From Halorubrum yunnanense (lineage in GTDB: Archaea > Halobacteriota > Halobacteria > Halobacteriales > Haloferacaceae), in NCBI RefSeq assembly GCF_026586675.1, contig NZ_JAODIX010000019.1, positions 1 to 64,000 on the forward strand: DNA of 64,000 bases, in the 5' to 3' direction. The stretch's first letter is position 1, and every line of letters begins with the position of its first letter. The notes beneath the pieces were generated by a model that searched no databases, was not told the origin of the DNA, and saw only the letters and a list, made by a program, of their open reading frames with translations. Positions 42,687-51,261 of this stretch are shown here, one piece after another. A program made the position numbers and the translations under genes.

Positions 42687-42869
42687 ATGTCCACGTCACC
42701 GACGCGTGTCCGTGCCGAGCGTCCGGAGCTCGTCTGTAAGCGGACCGACGACGGCTCGGGGGACGGGGAGGTGACGTTCTTCGAGCGGGAGCGCGATCCC
42801 GACGAGCGGACGACGCGGTGGATCACGGTCCGGGAGGCGGACTGCGTGTCGCGCGACGAGTGGCGGTAA
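42687..42869 (+). CDS. small DUF7511-like protein
   Basis: A 60-residue acidic and basic mixed protein. The end RWITVREADCVSRDEWR resembles the WITA-x-E-x-x-x-V-x-L-x-E-M-R close of haloarchaeal DUF7511 proteins, and RPELVCKRTDDGSGDGEVTF fits their first strand. Function unknown. It lies 118 bp after hisF in its own unit, with an AT-rich stretch (cagttattatgtg, about 42652-42664) ahead of its ATG. DUF assignment comes from recalled pattern. Confidence 0.65.
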   Translation: MSTSPTRVRAERPELVCKRTDDGSGDGEVTFFERERDPDERTTRWITVREADCVSRDEWR

Positions 42870-42939
42870 CACGGCGGTTCCGATCGGTTTTTAGTCGGTC
42901 GGGCGAGCGTTGAGAGTTCGGTGAGTGCTGTCATATCCT

Positions 42940-43376
42940 CAGTCGCTCGCTTATCAATGGCTGATAGCGGATTGACGGGGAACATCTCCGAACCTCCAGC
43001 CGCTCATTTATATACGGTCGAGAACGCATCGACGGCCAACGCTTCCAAAGCCCCAGCCGCGAGGACGACCTACGCTCGCTGTCGTTCGAGACGCCGAAGG
43101 CGTCTCGTGATGACGAGAGAGCTTCGCTCTCTCGAACCACGCTCCTCAGTCGCTCGTTTCACTCGCTCCTTCTGGTGCTTGCGTCGCCTAAGCCGTCCTC
43201 GCGACTGCCCTTTTGAGTCCCGCCCCGACCGCAACCGCACCGCAGCCTCACACCTCCCCAACCTCGGCGGACGAACCGGCGCGGGCGGAGCCGCGCCGGC
43301 CCACCGCCTCCCTCGCACGCGCTCCTTCGCGGCCGCCGGAGGCGGCCGCTCGGAGGCGCGCGCGCCACCGCACCAG
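42940..43376 (+). repeat. structured intergenic repeat, copy B
   Basis: Fills most of the 542-bp gap between the DUF7511-like gene and pabC. Leader units: 42940-42996 and 42997-43054, the second with atttatata (43006-43014) and ending AAAGCCCC. A variable stretch carries two perfect hairpins, GAGACGCC-GAA-GGCGTCTC (43088-43106) and CGAGAGAGC-TTC-GCTCTCTCG (43114-43134). The conserved GTGCTTGCGTCG block lies near 43176 and the core starts near 43196. Hairpin 1 is perfect 9 bp (43276-43284 with 43291-43299). Hairpin 2 is perfect 9 bp (43329-43337 with 43341-43349, GGA loop). It closes with CGCCACCGCACC and is followed by cttataaaag (43380-43389). Confidence 0.88.
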
Positions 43377-43411
43377 TTACTTATAAAAGGGCGTCGGGGT
43401 CGCCGCTCGAT

Positions 43412-44344
43412 TCACAGCCGCTCGCCGGCGTAGTACCGCTCCTCCACGCGCCGGTCGAACAGCCGCGAGACGAGGGTCGTCAGGGGGCCTTCGACGCCCT
43501 CGCCGTCCCCGCCGACTCCGAGCCCGTCGACCGTCTCGACGGGCCGGACCTCCCACGTCGAGTTGGTGAGGAAGACCTCGTCGGCCTCGCGGACCGCGTC
43601 GGGCGCGTACGTCCCCTCCTCCACCGGGATCCCCTCCGCCTCCGCGATCTCGATCACGGTCCGACGGGTGACGCCGGGGAGGACGGGGCCGTCGAGCGAG
43701 GGCGTCTTGAGGGCGGTCCCGTCCGCGAAAAAGAGGTTCGCGGTCGCGCCCTCGGCGACGTCGCCCGCGGCGTCGAGCATGAGCGCCTCGTCGGCGCCGG
43801 TGACCCGGAGCTCCAGCCGGGCCAAAATTCCGTTGAGGTAGTTGTGCGTCTTCGCGTCCGCCGGGAGCGCCCGGGAGGACGGCTTGCGGGTCTTCGTCGT
43901 CTGGACCGCGGCCGGCCCGTCGTGGACCGGCTCCGAGTCGACGCCGCCGCGGGGGAGCGGCTTCGCGACCACGACGACGGTCGGGTCGACCTCGGGTCTC
44001 GGGTCGAGCGTGCCGGGCTGGACCCCGCGGGTGACGGAGAGCTTCACGTACGCGTCCGTGAGGTCGTTGGCGGCGAGCGTCTCGTCGATCCGCGCCTTCA
44101 GGTCCGCGTCCGCGAGGCCGTGGTTGAGGTCGAGCGTCTCGCAGGTGTCGGCGAGCCGTGCGGCGTGAGCCCCCCACCGGAAGACCTCCCCGCCGTACGC
44201 GCGCATCGTCTCGAAGGCGGCGTCGCCGTAGGCGAACCCGCGGTCCTCGACCGAGACGGTCGCCTCGCTCGCGGGCACGACCTCGCCGTCGACGTGGTAG
44301 CGCAGTTCCTCGCCGACGTCGCTGTCGCTCGGCTCCTCACTCAT
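43412..44344 (-). CDS. pabC: aminodeoxychorismate lyase (class IV aminotransferase family)
   Basis: A 310-residue fold-type IV PLP enzyme. Motifs: EDRGFAYGDAAFETMRAYGG, the PLP Lys in PADAKTHNYLNGILAR (about residue 165), EALMLDAAGDVAEGATANLF and LPGVTRRTVIEIAEAEGIPV. Branched-chain aminotransferases and D-amino acid transaminases share the fold; the operon with PabA and PabB-like genes supports release of 4-aminobenzoate from aminodeoxychorismate, which feeds folate or pterin cofactors. It overlaps the glutamine amidotransferase gene by 8 bp. A Gly/Glu loop near the C-terminus is lineage-specific. Confidence 0.85.
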   Translation of the reverse strand: MSEEPSDSDVGEELRYHVDGEVVPASEATVSVEDRGFAYGDAAFETMRAYGGEVFRWGAHAARLADTCETLDLNHGLADADLKARIDETLAANDLTDAYVKLSVTRGVQPGTLDPRPEVDPTVVVVAKPLPRGGVDSEPVHDGPAAVQTTKTRKPSSRALPADAKTHNYLNGILARLELRVTGADEALMLDAAGDVAEGATANLFFADGTALKTPSLDGPVLPGVTRRTVIEIAEAEGIPVEEGTYAPDAVREADEVFLTNSTWEVRPVETVDGLGVGGDGEGVEGPLTTLVSRLFDRRVEERYYAGERL

Positions 44345-44972
44345 GCGTCTCGCACACCTCCACGAAGTTCGCGACCATCGCCTTCCCCCGCGGCGTGAGG
44401 ATGCTCTCGGGGTGGAACTGCACGCCGATGTGGGGCTTCTCGCGGTGACGCACCCCCATCACGACCTCGCGCTCGTCCTCGGTGCGGGCGGTCTCGACCA
44501 GCCCGTCCGGGAGGTCGCCGCGCTCGACGCACAGCGAGTGATACCGCCCGACGCGGAGCCGGTCGGGGAGCCCCGCGAACACGCCCGACCCGTCGTGGGC
44601 GATCGTCGAGGGCTTCCCGTGGACGACGTCCGGGGCGTGACCCACCCGGCTCCCGCGGCTCGCGCACAGCGCCTGGTGGCCGAGACAGACGCCGAGGACG
44701 GGGACCGCGAGGTCGAAGGCGGCCGTCGAGATGCCGGCCTCGGCCGGGGTGCCCGGACCCGGCGAGACGACGACGCCGTCGGGGTCGAGCGCGCGGATCC
44801 CCTCGAGGTCGACCGCGTCGTTCCGCCGGACCGCGACCGCGCCGGCGACCTCGCCGACGTACTGGACGAGGTTGTACGCGAACGAGTCGTAGTTGTCGAC
44901 GACGAGGACCCGGGCGTCCGAGTCGCCGGCGCCGGGTCGCCAGCCGGTGTCGCTGAGCGGCCGGTCAGTCAT
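44337..44972 (-). CDS. pabA: glutamine amidotransferase component (PabA/TrpG)
   Basis: A 211-residue class I glutaminase. It starts [20 protein letters not shown] (about residue 22 on), has the oxyanion loop [13 protein letters not shown], the nucleophile Cys in [11 protein letters not shown] (about 95) and the His-Glu pair in [14 protein letters not shown] (about 187). It supplies ammonia to the chorismate-binding partner encoded immediately upstream (8-bp overlap between the coding regions). PabA and TrpG cannot be told apart by sequence; the operon points to PabA. Residues 1-20 are a non-conserved Gly/Asp-rich leader, so a later start is possible. Confidence 0.88.
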   Translation of the reverse strand: MTDRPLSDTGWRPGAGDSDARVLVVDNYDSFAYNLVQYVGEVAGAVAVRRNDAVDLEGIRALDPDGVVVSPGPGTPAEAGISTAAFDLAVPVLGVCLGHQALCASRGSRVGHAPDVVHGKPSTIAHDGSGVFAGLPDRLRVGRYHSLCVERGDLPDGLVETARTEDEREVVMGVRHREKPHIGVQFHPESILTPRGKAMVANFVEVCETHE

Positions 44973-46659
44973 CGCTCGCCTCCGGCCCCTCCGCGTCGCT
45001 CGCGTCTCCGGTCCCGCTCACGGCCATCCCGCCGGCCGCGAGCGCCTCGTCCGTCGCGGTCACCAGCGCGCGCGCCTTCGCGAGCGTCTCCTCGTACTCC
45101 GCGTCCGGCTCGGAGTCGTGGACGATCCCGGCGCCGACGCGCAGGTGGTACTCCCCGCCGTGCCGGACCAGCGTCCGGATGACGATGTTCAGCGTCGCGC
45201 GGCCGTCGAAGCCCGCGGCCAGCATCGAGCCGGTGTACGGCCCCCGTCGCGTCGCCTCCAGCTCGTCGATGATCTCCATCGTCCGCGGCTTGGGCGCGCC
45301 CGTGATCGTCCCGCCGGGGAAACACGCCGCGACCGCGTCGGCGACGCCCACGCCCGACCGCGCCTCCCCCTCGACGAGGCTCACGAGGTGCATCACCTCG
45401 CTGTACCGGTCGACGCGGCGGTACTCCGCGACGTCGACCGTGCCGAACTTCGAGACCTTCCCGAGGTCGTTGCGCTCCAGGTCGACGAGCATCGCGTGTT
45501 CGGCGCGCTCCTTCGCGTCGCCGGTCAGCTCCGATTCGAGCGCGTCGTCGTCCGCGGGCGTCTCTCCGCGGGGTCGCGTCCCGGCGATGGGCTCGGTCAC
45601 GAGGCGAGCGCCGCGGTCGGGGTCGTCGGTCGGGACGCGCTCCAAGAGGAGCTCCGGGCTCGCGCTCACGAGGTCGACGCCGACGGGGGGCCCGCCCGTC
45701 TCCTCGCTTCTCCCCTCTCGCGAGAACTCGATCAGCCCGGAGTACGGTGCCGGGTTCACCGCCCGGAGCGCGTCGTACGCCTCGACCGGGTGGACCGCGG
45801 CCGGCGCCCGGAGGCGCTGCGAGACGTTCGCCTGGAAGGTGTCGCCGTCGCGGACGTACCCCTTCACCCGGCGGACCGCCTCGGCGTACCCCTCGCGACC
45901 GGTGTCGCTCTCGAAGGTCGCCGTCGACGCGTCCGGGTCGGGGGCGGGCCCGACGCCCGGGTCGCCCGTCCGGATCCGGTCGACGAGGTCGCCCGCCCGC
46001 GCCGCCCCCTCGTCGAACAGCGCGTCGAGAGCGTCGCCGTCGGCGGTCGGATCATCGAGCCCCGCGGGGACCCGAGGACAGGCGGTCACGCGGAGGGTGA
46101 CGGGCGGCGCCGCGCTCGCGGCCTCGGCGTCGTCGCCGTCGTTCACCGGGCACTCCCACGCCGCGATCCGGTCGAAGACGCCGATCTGGAGCCGCGGGAG
46201 GCCGCGGTCGTCGACCGCGCCGGGACCGGCCGGCGCGGGCGCCGGGAACGACTCCAGCTCGCGGGCGACGTCGTAGGAGAGCCAGCCGAACGCGCCGCAG
46301 GGATAGGGGACCTCGCAGTCGCCGCGCGCGAGGGCCTCCCCGTCGAGCAGTCCCTGGAGCGCCGCGAGCGTCGGGCTCGGGCGCCGGTAGTCGCCCCCTG
46401 CTCCCTCAGCGGTCTCGGCGACCACCGCCTCGCCCGAGACGCTCAGTCGCTCGACCGGGTCGACGCCGAAGTAGCCCCAGCCGGACTGCCCGCCCGTGGT
46501 CTCGTAACAGAAGCCGCCGGGGCCGTCGCGGGCCCGGCGGTAGGCCGCGAAGGGGTCGTCGACGGCGATCCGGCGCTCGACCGGGACGCGGGCTCCCGCG
46601 GGCGCCGCGGCGGCGGCCTCGCGGAACCGGTCCCGGTCGGTGTGTACCGATCGCTGCAT
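44965..46659 (-). CDS. pabB: aminodeoxychorismate/anthranilate synthase component I
   Basis: A 564-residue chorismate-binding enzyme. The C-terminal domain has [65 protein letters not shown] and [20 protein letters not shown]. The active-site segment reads PIAGT, the anthranilate synthase form, whereas E. coli PabB has PIKGT. The operon with PabA and PabC-like genes, however, argues for aminodeoxychorismate synthesis. ATG 46659 is chosen because upstream in-frame sequence up to 47073 overlaps the antisense of the HhH gene. A long acidic insertion (about residues 200-265) is a haloarchaeal feature. Confidence 0.85.
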   Translation of the reverse strand: MQRSVHTDRDRFREAAAAAPAGARVPVERRIAVDDPFAAYRRARDGPGGFCYETTGGQSGWGYFGVDPVERLSVSGEAVVAETAEGAGGDYRRPSPTLAALQGLLDGEALARGDCEVPYPCGAFGWLSYDVARELESFPAPAPAGPGAVDDRGLPRLQIGVFDRIAAWECPVNDGDDAEAASAAPPVTLRVTACPRVPAGLDDPTADGDALDALFDEGAARAGDLVDRIRTGDPGVGPAPDPDASTATFESDTGREGYAEAVRRVKGYVRDGDTFQANVSQRLRAPAAVHPVEAYDALRAVNPAPYSGLIEFSREGRSEETGGPPVGVDLVSASPELLLERVPTDDPDRGARLVTEPIAGTRPRGETPADDDALESELTGDAKERAEHAMLVDLERNDLGKVSKFGTVDVAEYRRVDRYSEVMHLVSLVEGEARSGVGVADAVAACFPGGTITGAPKPRTMEIIDELEATRRGPYTGSMLAAGFDGRATLNIVIRTLVRHGGEYHLRVGAGIVHDSEPDAEYEETLAKARALVTATDEALAAGGMAVSGTGDASDAEGPEASDD

Positions 46660-46705
46660 GTGACCCGGTTCGGCGGGCGCGACGAAACAGTTGCGGTCGG
46701 GCGCC

Positions 46706-47260
46706 TCAGAACTCGCTCGCCCGTTCGATCCACGTCGAGGCGCGGCTCTCGCCGACGCTGGTTCCCTCTGCGACGGCCTCGGCGTCGGCGTCCGCGAGGT
46801 CCTCGACGGTCTCGATGCCGACCTCGGCGAGCCGCTCGGCGTAGGCCGGGCCGATCCCCTTGAGCTCCTCGACGTCGGTCCCGACGTCGTCGGCGTCGAC
46901 CGCGACCTTTCCCGTCCCGGCGTCGACGGCCTCCGCCTGTTCGGCGGCGGTGTCGTCGTCGGCCGTCTCGTACTCGCTCGTGTCGGTTTCCTCGACCTCG
47001 GTCGCGTCCGCCTCGACGGCTTCGCTCCCATCTGCCCCGTCCGCCTCGTCGACCTCGCTTTCGTCGTCGACAAGCGACTCCGTGGAAGCTGCCGCGTCCG
47101 TCCCGGCGGCGACGGGCTCCGCGTCCTCGCGGTCGTCGCTCCCGGCGGCCTCCTCGGCGGCCGGGTCGCTCTCGACGGTCACTTCCGCCTCCGTGTCGTC
47201 GCGCTCGGTGCGACCGGTCCCGAACCCGAGTTTCTCCTTGATCTTCTGCAGTAGGGCCAT
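46706..47260 (-). CDS. helix-hairpin-helix protein with long acidic linker
   Basis: A 184-residue protein. The first 18 residues ([20 protein letters not shown]) form a basic amphipathic helix. About 95 residues are Asp/Glu/Ala-rich and disordered. The C-terminal 60 residues hold a helix-hairpin-helix, [30 protein letters not shown], as in DUF4332-like or DNA-binding HhH modules. It likely binds nucleic acid or a partner through the HhH; specific role unknown. A TATA box lies 21-30 bp upstream. It precedes pabB on the same strand by 46 bp. Confidence 0.8.
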   Translation of the reverse strand: MALLQKIKEKLGFGTGRTERDDTEAEVTVESDPAAEEAAGSDDREDAEPVAAGTDAAASTESLVDDESEVDEADGADGSEAVEADATEVEETDTSEYETADDDTAAEQAEAVDAGTGKVAVDADDVGTDVEELKGIGPAYAERLAEVGIETVEDLADADAEAVAEGTSVGESRASTWIERASEF

Positions 47261-47280
47261 CGACGAGGCATACGCCCGTG

Positions 47281-47290
47281 GGATATTTAA
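47281..47290 (-). promoter_or_regulatory. TATA box of the HhH-protein gene
   Basis: Minus-strand sequence around cttttaaatat ends about 21 bp before ATG 47260, the leaderless spacing. It supports the start codon and probably drives the pab operon partly by read-through. Confidence 0.65.
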
Positions 47291-47356
47291 AAGCCCTCGC
47301 CGGTGCCCCGCGCTCGCCGCCAGAGGCGCCGCCGCGGAGCGGGTCGGTCTCGCGGG

Positions 47357-47364
47357 TTTATAAG
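47357..47364 (+). promoter_or_regulatory. TATA box of the CopD-like gene
   Basis: tttataag lies 24-31 bp upstream of ATG 47388, typical of a leaderless haloarchaeal promoter. Confidence 0.7.
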
Positions 47365-47387
47365 AGTCGTCGGTCCCTCCGACGGGT

Positions 47388-47846
47388 ATGGACATCGTCA
47401 ACCCGGTCATGTGGTCGCTCCACGTCGGCTTCGCGATCCTCTGGACCGGCAGCGTGTTGTTCGTCACCCTTGCGGTGCTCCCGCCGGCGCTCCGCGGCGA
47501 CGTCGGCGCCGACGCCCTCGGGTCTATCGTGGGTCGACTCCGGTGGATCACCCGGATCGCCGCCCTCGCTTTCCTCGCGTCCGGCGGCCACATGGCTGGG
47601 ACGCTGTACACCTTCGAGTCGCTCACCGGGACCGGGCGGGGTCACCTCGTGGTGACGATGATCGCGCTCTGGTTCCTGATCACCGGCCTCGTCGAGGTCG
47701 CGAGCGGGAAGCTGACCGACGGGCTCGACGCCGGCAAGCTCCGCGAGCCCGCCCGCGACGCGAAGCCGTTCCTCTACGGCGCCGCCGGGCTCTCCGCGGT
47801 CCTCGTCGTCACCGCCGGGCTGTTGGCGACTCCGGGGATTATTTAA
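47388..47846 (+). CDS. CopD-like four-helix membrane protein
   Basis: A 152-residue integral membrane protein with four helices (about 8-32, 51-72, 83-103, 124-146). MDIVNPVMWSLHVGFAILWT, GSVLFVTLAVLPPALRG and ASGGHMAGTLYTF match the CopD/copper resistance D or heme-binding YhhQ-like membrane families, where His15, His68 region and Met residues may bind copper or heme. Many haloarchaeal members are annotated simply as transporters. It is a single gene driven by its own TATA box, and it converges on aroE with 30 bp between them. Confidence 0.7.
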   Translation: MDIVNPVMWSLHVGFAILWTGSVLFVTLAVLPPALRGDVGADALGSIVGRLRWITRIAALAFLASGGHMAGTLYTFESLTGTGRGHLVVTMIALWFLITGLVEVASGKLTDGLDAGKLREPARDAKPFLYGAAGLSAVLVVTAGLLATPGII

Positions 47847-47876
47847 AAGAGTAAACGCCCTCTCGACGCCGCGTGA

Positions 47877-48701
47877 CTACTCCAACTCCGCCCGCAGCGC
47901 CGCGTTCATCGCGTCCACGGGCGCCTCTCGGCCGGTCCAGATCTCGAACGCTTCGACCCCCTGGAACAGCAGCATCCACGCCCCGTCGACCGTTGTCGCG
48001 CCCGCCGCGGCCGCCTCGCGCAGGAGCCGCGTCTCGATCGGCGCGTACACCGCGTCGAGGACGGCCAGGTCGCCGTGCAGGTGTTCCGCGGGCACCGGCG
48101 TCTCCTCGGGCGCCTCCATCCCGACGCTGGTGGCGTTGACTAGCACGTCCGCGCCGGCGACGCGCTCGCCGAGGTCGTCGAGGCCGCCGCCGCTCGCTCC
48201 GGGGACCGCCTCGGCCAGCGAGACGGCCCGCTCGGCGGTGCGGTTCGCCACGCGGACGCTCGTGCCCGCGTCGGCCAGCGCGAACGCCGCGGCCCGTCCG
48301 GCGCCGCCGGCCCCGACGACGACCGCCTCCTTCCCGTCGAGCGCGACGTCGTGGTGCGCGAAGGCGCGCTTCACGCCGGCCGCGTCGGTGTTGTGACCCC
48401 GGGGCCGGTCGGTCTCGCCGGCGCGCATCGGTCCGAAGTCGACCGTGTTGACCGCGCCGATGCGCGCCGCGAGGGGGGCGGCGTCGACCGCGTCGAGGAC
48501 GTCGCGTTTGAACGGCACCGTGACGTTGAGCCCGGCGACGCCGAGGTCTGCGGCGCCCGCGACCGCCGCGGCCGCCGCGTCGGCGTCCGGCTCGAAGGTG
48601 ACGTAGCGCGCGTCGATCCCGAGCGCCTCGTAGCCGGCCTCGTGGAGCGGCGGCGACAGCGAGTGCTCGACCGGGTTCCCGATCAGTCCGTACACGTCCA
48701 T
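47877..48701 (-). CDS. aroE: shikimate dehydrogenase
   Basis: A 274-residue NADP-dependent shikimate 5-dehydrogenase, step four of chorismate synthesis. The substrate-binding N-domain has [20 protein letters not shown] (Ser pair), [12 protein letters not shown] with catalytic Lys (about 66) and GAVNTV. The Rossmann part has [20 protein letters not shown] (about 122-141), [10 protein letters not shown] for NADP and NATSVGM. The end [18 protein letters not shown] holds the conserved Gln. It starts at ATG 48701, 33 bp downstream (in transcription sense) of the hairpin array. No other aro gene is adjacent; chorismate serves the nearby pab genes. Confidence 0.96.
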   Translation of the reverse strand: MDVYGLIGNPVEHSLSPPLHEAGYEALGIDARYVTFEPDADAAAAAVAGAADLGVAGLNVTVPFKRDVLDAVDAAPLAARIGAVNTVDFGPMRAGETDRPRGHNTDAAGVKRAFAHHDVALDGKEAVVVGAGGAGRAAAFALADAGTSVRVANRTAERAVSLAEAVPGASGGGLDDLGERVAGADVLVNATSVGMEAPEETPVPAEHLHGDLAVLDAVYAPIETRLLREAAAAGATTVDGAWMLLFQGVEAFEIWTGREAPVDAMNAALRAELE

Positions 48702-48733
48702 GGACGCTCACGCGGCCGCGACCGACAAAAGGG

Positions 48734-48928
48734 GCGCGGTCGGGGTGCGGAGACCGCGGGGAGGGCGCGGTCGGGGTGCTGAGACCGCGGGGAGGGCGCG
48801 GTCGGGGTGCTGAGACCGCGGGGAGGGCGCGGTCGGGGTGCGGAGACCGCGGGGAGGGCGCGGTCGGAGTGCTGAGACCGCGGAAACGAGCGCGGTCGGA
48901 GTGCTGAGACCGCGGAAACGAGCGCGGT
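48734..48928. repeat. array of seven 31-32 bp hairpin repeats upstream of aroE
   Basis: Units begin at 48734, 48765, 48796, 48827, 48858 (31-bp spacing), then 48890 and 48922 (32-bp spacing; the last is partial). Each complete unit contains CGCGGTC-N10-GACCGCG, a perfect 7-bp stem. Loop bases vary slightly (ggggtgctga, ggggtgcgga, ggagtgctga), and linkers are gggaggg in five units and gaaacga in the last two. It occupies the whole gap between the DUF373 gene stop and aroE start. The stem is constant while loop and linker vary. Uniform short linkers without unique spacers exclude a CRISPR array. Confidence 0.93.
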
Positions 48929-48936
48929 CGCCGCCC

Positions 48937-50064
48937 TCACTCCCGGTCCGTCTTCCGGTCCGCGTCGATGACGTCCTCCAGCGTTTCCGTGCCCACGTCG
49001 CTCGCGAGCTTGACGCCGACGAGCGAGACGACGATGCCCGCGACGATGAACCCCGCGAGCCGCTGGACGGGGGTCACGCCGACGCCGATCGGGTCGAACG
49101 GGTCGATCACCGACTCCTGCGCGAGGACGTAGCCCGCGAAGCCGCGGACGACGAGCGAGACGGCGCCGATGACGAACGGGAGGTTGAGGTAGGGGGTCCG
49201 GATCCCCTCGTCGCGGATCAGCTCGTCGAGGAGCCGTCCCACGGCCGCGGTCACGCCGGCGACGGCGAACCACGGGATCGCGGTGTAGGTGAACTCCATC
49301 GCCTCCACGAGCCGGGGGGGATCCCCGAGCTCCGAGGCCGCCAGCACGCCGAAGAACCCCCCGACCAAGGCGAGCCCGGCGGCGACGACGTACGTCACGA
49401 TCGACACCTGGCCGGCGTACAGCGCCTCGCGGACTCGCTCGGGCATCCCCGCGACGAACCGGTCGATCGCGAGCCCTTTATAAAGGAGCGCGGCGCCGAG
49501 CAGCCCCGCGACGCCGGCGACCGCCTCGGCGGGGGAGAACCAGTAGAACAGCGCCGGCAGTAACAGCAGGGCGACCCCGAACGGGACGAGGATCGTCGAC
49601 CGCAGCTGCTCGTCGGCGAGGAACTGCTTGAGCAGGTAGTACGTCGACTCGATGTCGCGGGCCTGGCGCACGACGACGCGGTCGACCGAGTCGACCGGCA
49701 TTCGCGACTCCACGATCGGGAGCACCTGCTCGTCCTCCGCGGAGTCGACGACGGCGATCGCGGCCCGCGGGTCGTACCGGTCCACGAGGTCGTCGAGCTG
49801 GGCGGCGATCGAGCGGTCGGCCCCGACGGCGGTGTCGCTCTCGGCCGAGACCACCGCGACGACCGCGTCCTCGCGGTCGTCGCGGAGGTCGCGCGCGACC
49901 CGCAGCGACTCGAGCAGGCAGTTGACGCTGGCGTCCTCCGGGTCGCTCAGCCCGGCGTCCGTGACGAGCGAGCGGACCGCCTCCCAGCCGGCGACCGGCA
50001 TCGGGACGTTGGTGGCCCGCCCGATCGCGCCGGATCGGTCGATGCAGATGACCAGCGTCGTCAC
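48937..50064 (-). CDS. DUF373 family membrane protein
   Basis: A 375-residue protein of the archaeal DUF373 family. The N-terminal 145 residues form a cytosolic alpha/beta domain (MTTLVICIDRSGAIGRATNV, DASVNCLLESLRVARDL, AVVAVVSAE, DRVVVRQARDIESTYYLLKQ). About seven hydrophobic segments follow to residue 360, including LVPFGVALLLLPALFYWF. The repeated Asp-rich nucleotide-fold motif CIDRSG suggests a Rossmann-type binding domain fused to a membrane domain; function unknown. Its 3' end abuts the hairpin array. It is 84 bp downstream of sppA on the same strand. Confidence 0.83.
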   Translation of the reverse strand: MTTLVICIDRSGAIGRATNVPMPVAGWEAVRSLVTDAGLSDPEDASVNCLLESLRVARDLRDDREDAVVAVVSAESDTAVGADRSIAAQLDDLVDRYDPRAAIAVVDSAEDEQVLPIVESRMPVDSVDRVVVRQARDIESTYYLLKQFLADEQLRSTILVPFGVALLLLPALFYWFSPAEAVAGVAGLLGAALLYKGLAIDRFVAGMPERVREALYAGQVSIVTYVVAAGLALVGGFFGVLAASELGDPPRLVEAMEFTYTAIPWFAVAGVTAAVGRLLDELIRDEGIRTPYLNLPFVIGAVSLVVRGFAGYVLAQESVIDPFDPIGVGVTPVQRLAGFIVAGIVVSLVGVKLASDVGTETLEDVIDADRKTDRE

Positions 50065-50148
50065 GTTCCGACTCTCGATCCGCCCGGATAAAAAGCTCCC
50101 CGTCGGCGGGGGGTCGCCGGGCCAGAGCCTCGCGACCGACGAGCCGCC

Positions 50149-51084
50149 CTACCGCAGCTCGACGTCGACCTCCCCGCCCTCGCTCGTAAACGCGCTCGCG
50201 ACGCCGTTGCCGGCCGCGAACGCGACGCGCTCCGCGCCGATGCCGAGCCGCTCCGCGAGCCCCCGGTCGGGCGTGAACTCGCGGACCTCCGGCTCCGCGC
50301 CGATCAGGTCCGCCACTCTCTCTTCCACGTCGTCTTTGGTGCCCAGGTCGTCGACGAGCCCGATCTCGAGGGCGTCGGTGCCGAGGTACACCCGCGCCTC
50401 CGTCTCCCGGATCGCCTCGGGGTCCATGTCGCGCCCCTCGCTGACGGTCTCGACGAACTGCTCGTAGTAGCCGTCGATGATCCCCTGGAGGTACTCCCGC
50501 TCGTCCGCCTCGATCTCGCGCAGGGGCACCCCGGCGTCCTTGAACTCGCCGGCGGTGAACTGCTCGTAGGAGATCCCGAGCTTGTCGGCGAGCCCGGCCG
50601 CGTTCGGCCGCGAGCCGACGACGCCGATGGAGCCGACCAGGCTCGCGTCGCGCGCCCACAGCTCGTCGCAGCCGCTCGCGATCCAGTAGCCCCCGGACGC
50701 GCAGGTGTCGGTCGCGTACGCGACCGTCGGGCCGTCGAAGTCCGCAGCCGCGCGCCGGATATCGTCGCTCGGGAGCACCTCGCCGCCGGGCGTGTTGAGC
50801 TCGACCACGAGTGCCTCGACGTCCTCGTCCTCGTCGGCCGCCTCGATCTGCTCGACCACGTCGTCGGCGGTCGTCCCGCCCGGCCCCGACAGCGGGGAGG
50901 GGCGGCCGCTCTTACGGGTGATCGGTCCGGAGACCGTCACTTTCCCGACGTTGTACTCCTCGCTCTCGCCGAACCGCCCGCGGGTCATCCGAGCGACGAG
51001 CCGCTTGCCCGCCACCGTCGCCGTCGCGCCGACCACGGCGGCCGCGAGGAGATTCTTCCCGTCCGAGCGGGGGTTGCGTTCCAT
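50149..51084 (-). CDS. sppA: signal peptide peptidase SppA-type S49 protease
   Basis: A 311-residue S49-family membrane protease. A short hydrophobic N-terminal segment (LLAAAVVGATATVAGKRLVA, about 10-29) anchors it. The Ser-Lys dyad is Ser near 128 in CASGGYWIAS and Lys near 181 in AGEFKDAG, as in single-domain archaeal SppA. Further family motifs are LELNTPGGEV (here VVELNTPGGEV) and LVGSIGVVGSRPN. It should degrade cleaved signal peptides or other membrane fragments at the outer face or inside of the membrane. A strong TATA box sits 24 bp upstream of ATG 51084. Confidence 0.92.
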   Translation of the reverse strand: MERNPRSDGKNLLAAAVVGATATVAGKRLVARMTRGRFGESEEYNVGKVTVSGPITRKSGRPSPLSGPGGTTADDVVEQIEAADEDEDVEALVVELNTPGGEVLPSDDIRRAAADFDGPTVAYATDTCASGGYWIASGCDELWARDASLVGSIGVVGSRPNAAGLADKLGISYEQFTAGEFKDAGVPLREIEADEREYLQGIIDGYYEQFVETVSEGRDMDPEAIRETEARVYLGTDALEIGLVDDLGTKDDVEERVADLIGAEPEVREFTPDRGLAERLGIGAERVAFAAGNGVASAFTSEGGEVDVELR

Positions 51085-51107
51085 GCCTCCGATTAGAGGT
51101 GCGGCCG

Positions 51108-51116
51108 TTTATATAT
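51108..51116 (-). promoter_or_regulatory. TATA box of sppA
   Basis: Minus-strand atatataaa ends 24 bp before ATG 51084, the leaderless spacing. Confidence 0.7.
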
Positions 51117-51261
51117 GCGGTCGGAGACGAGCGAGCCGCCCCGAGCCGCGTCCCGGACCCGCTCGCCCCGACTCCGCCTCGGCGCGTCGGGACCGCGGAC
51201 GCCGGCTCTCAGGCTCCAAAGAATGAACTTTTGTAGCCCTACGACGACCGAGGCCACAGGG

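Noticed and set aside
30061-43390. Interpreting the three repeats as insertion sequences
   Set aside because: No transposase, no consistent terminal inverted repeats and no clear target duplications were found around the copies; they lie only between genes.
46660-47073. Upstream extension of the pabB-like gene
   Set aside because: Overlaps the HhH protein gene in another frame with Ser/Arg/Pro-rich shadow composition; family similarity starts only after ATG 46659.
48734-48928. CRISPR-like periodic array
   Set aside because: Unit spacing is 31-32 bp with nearly identical linkers and no unique spacers; no cas gene in the window.
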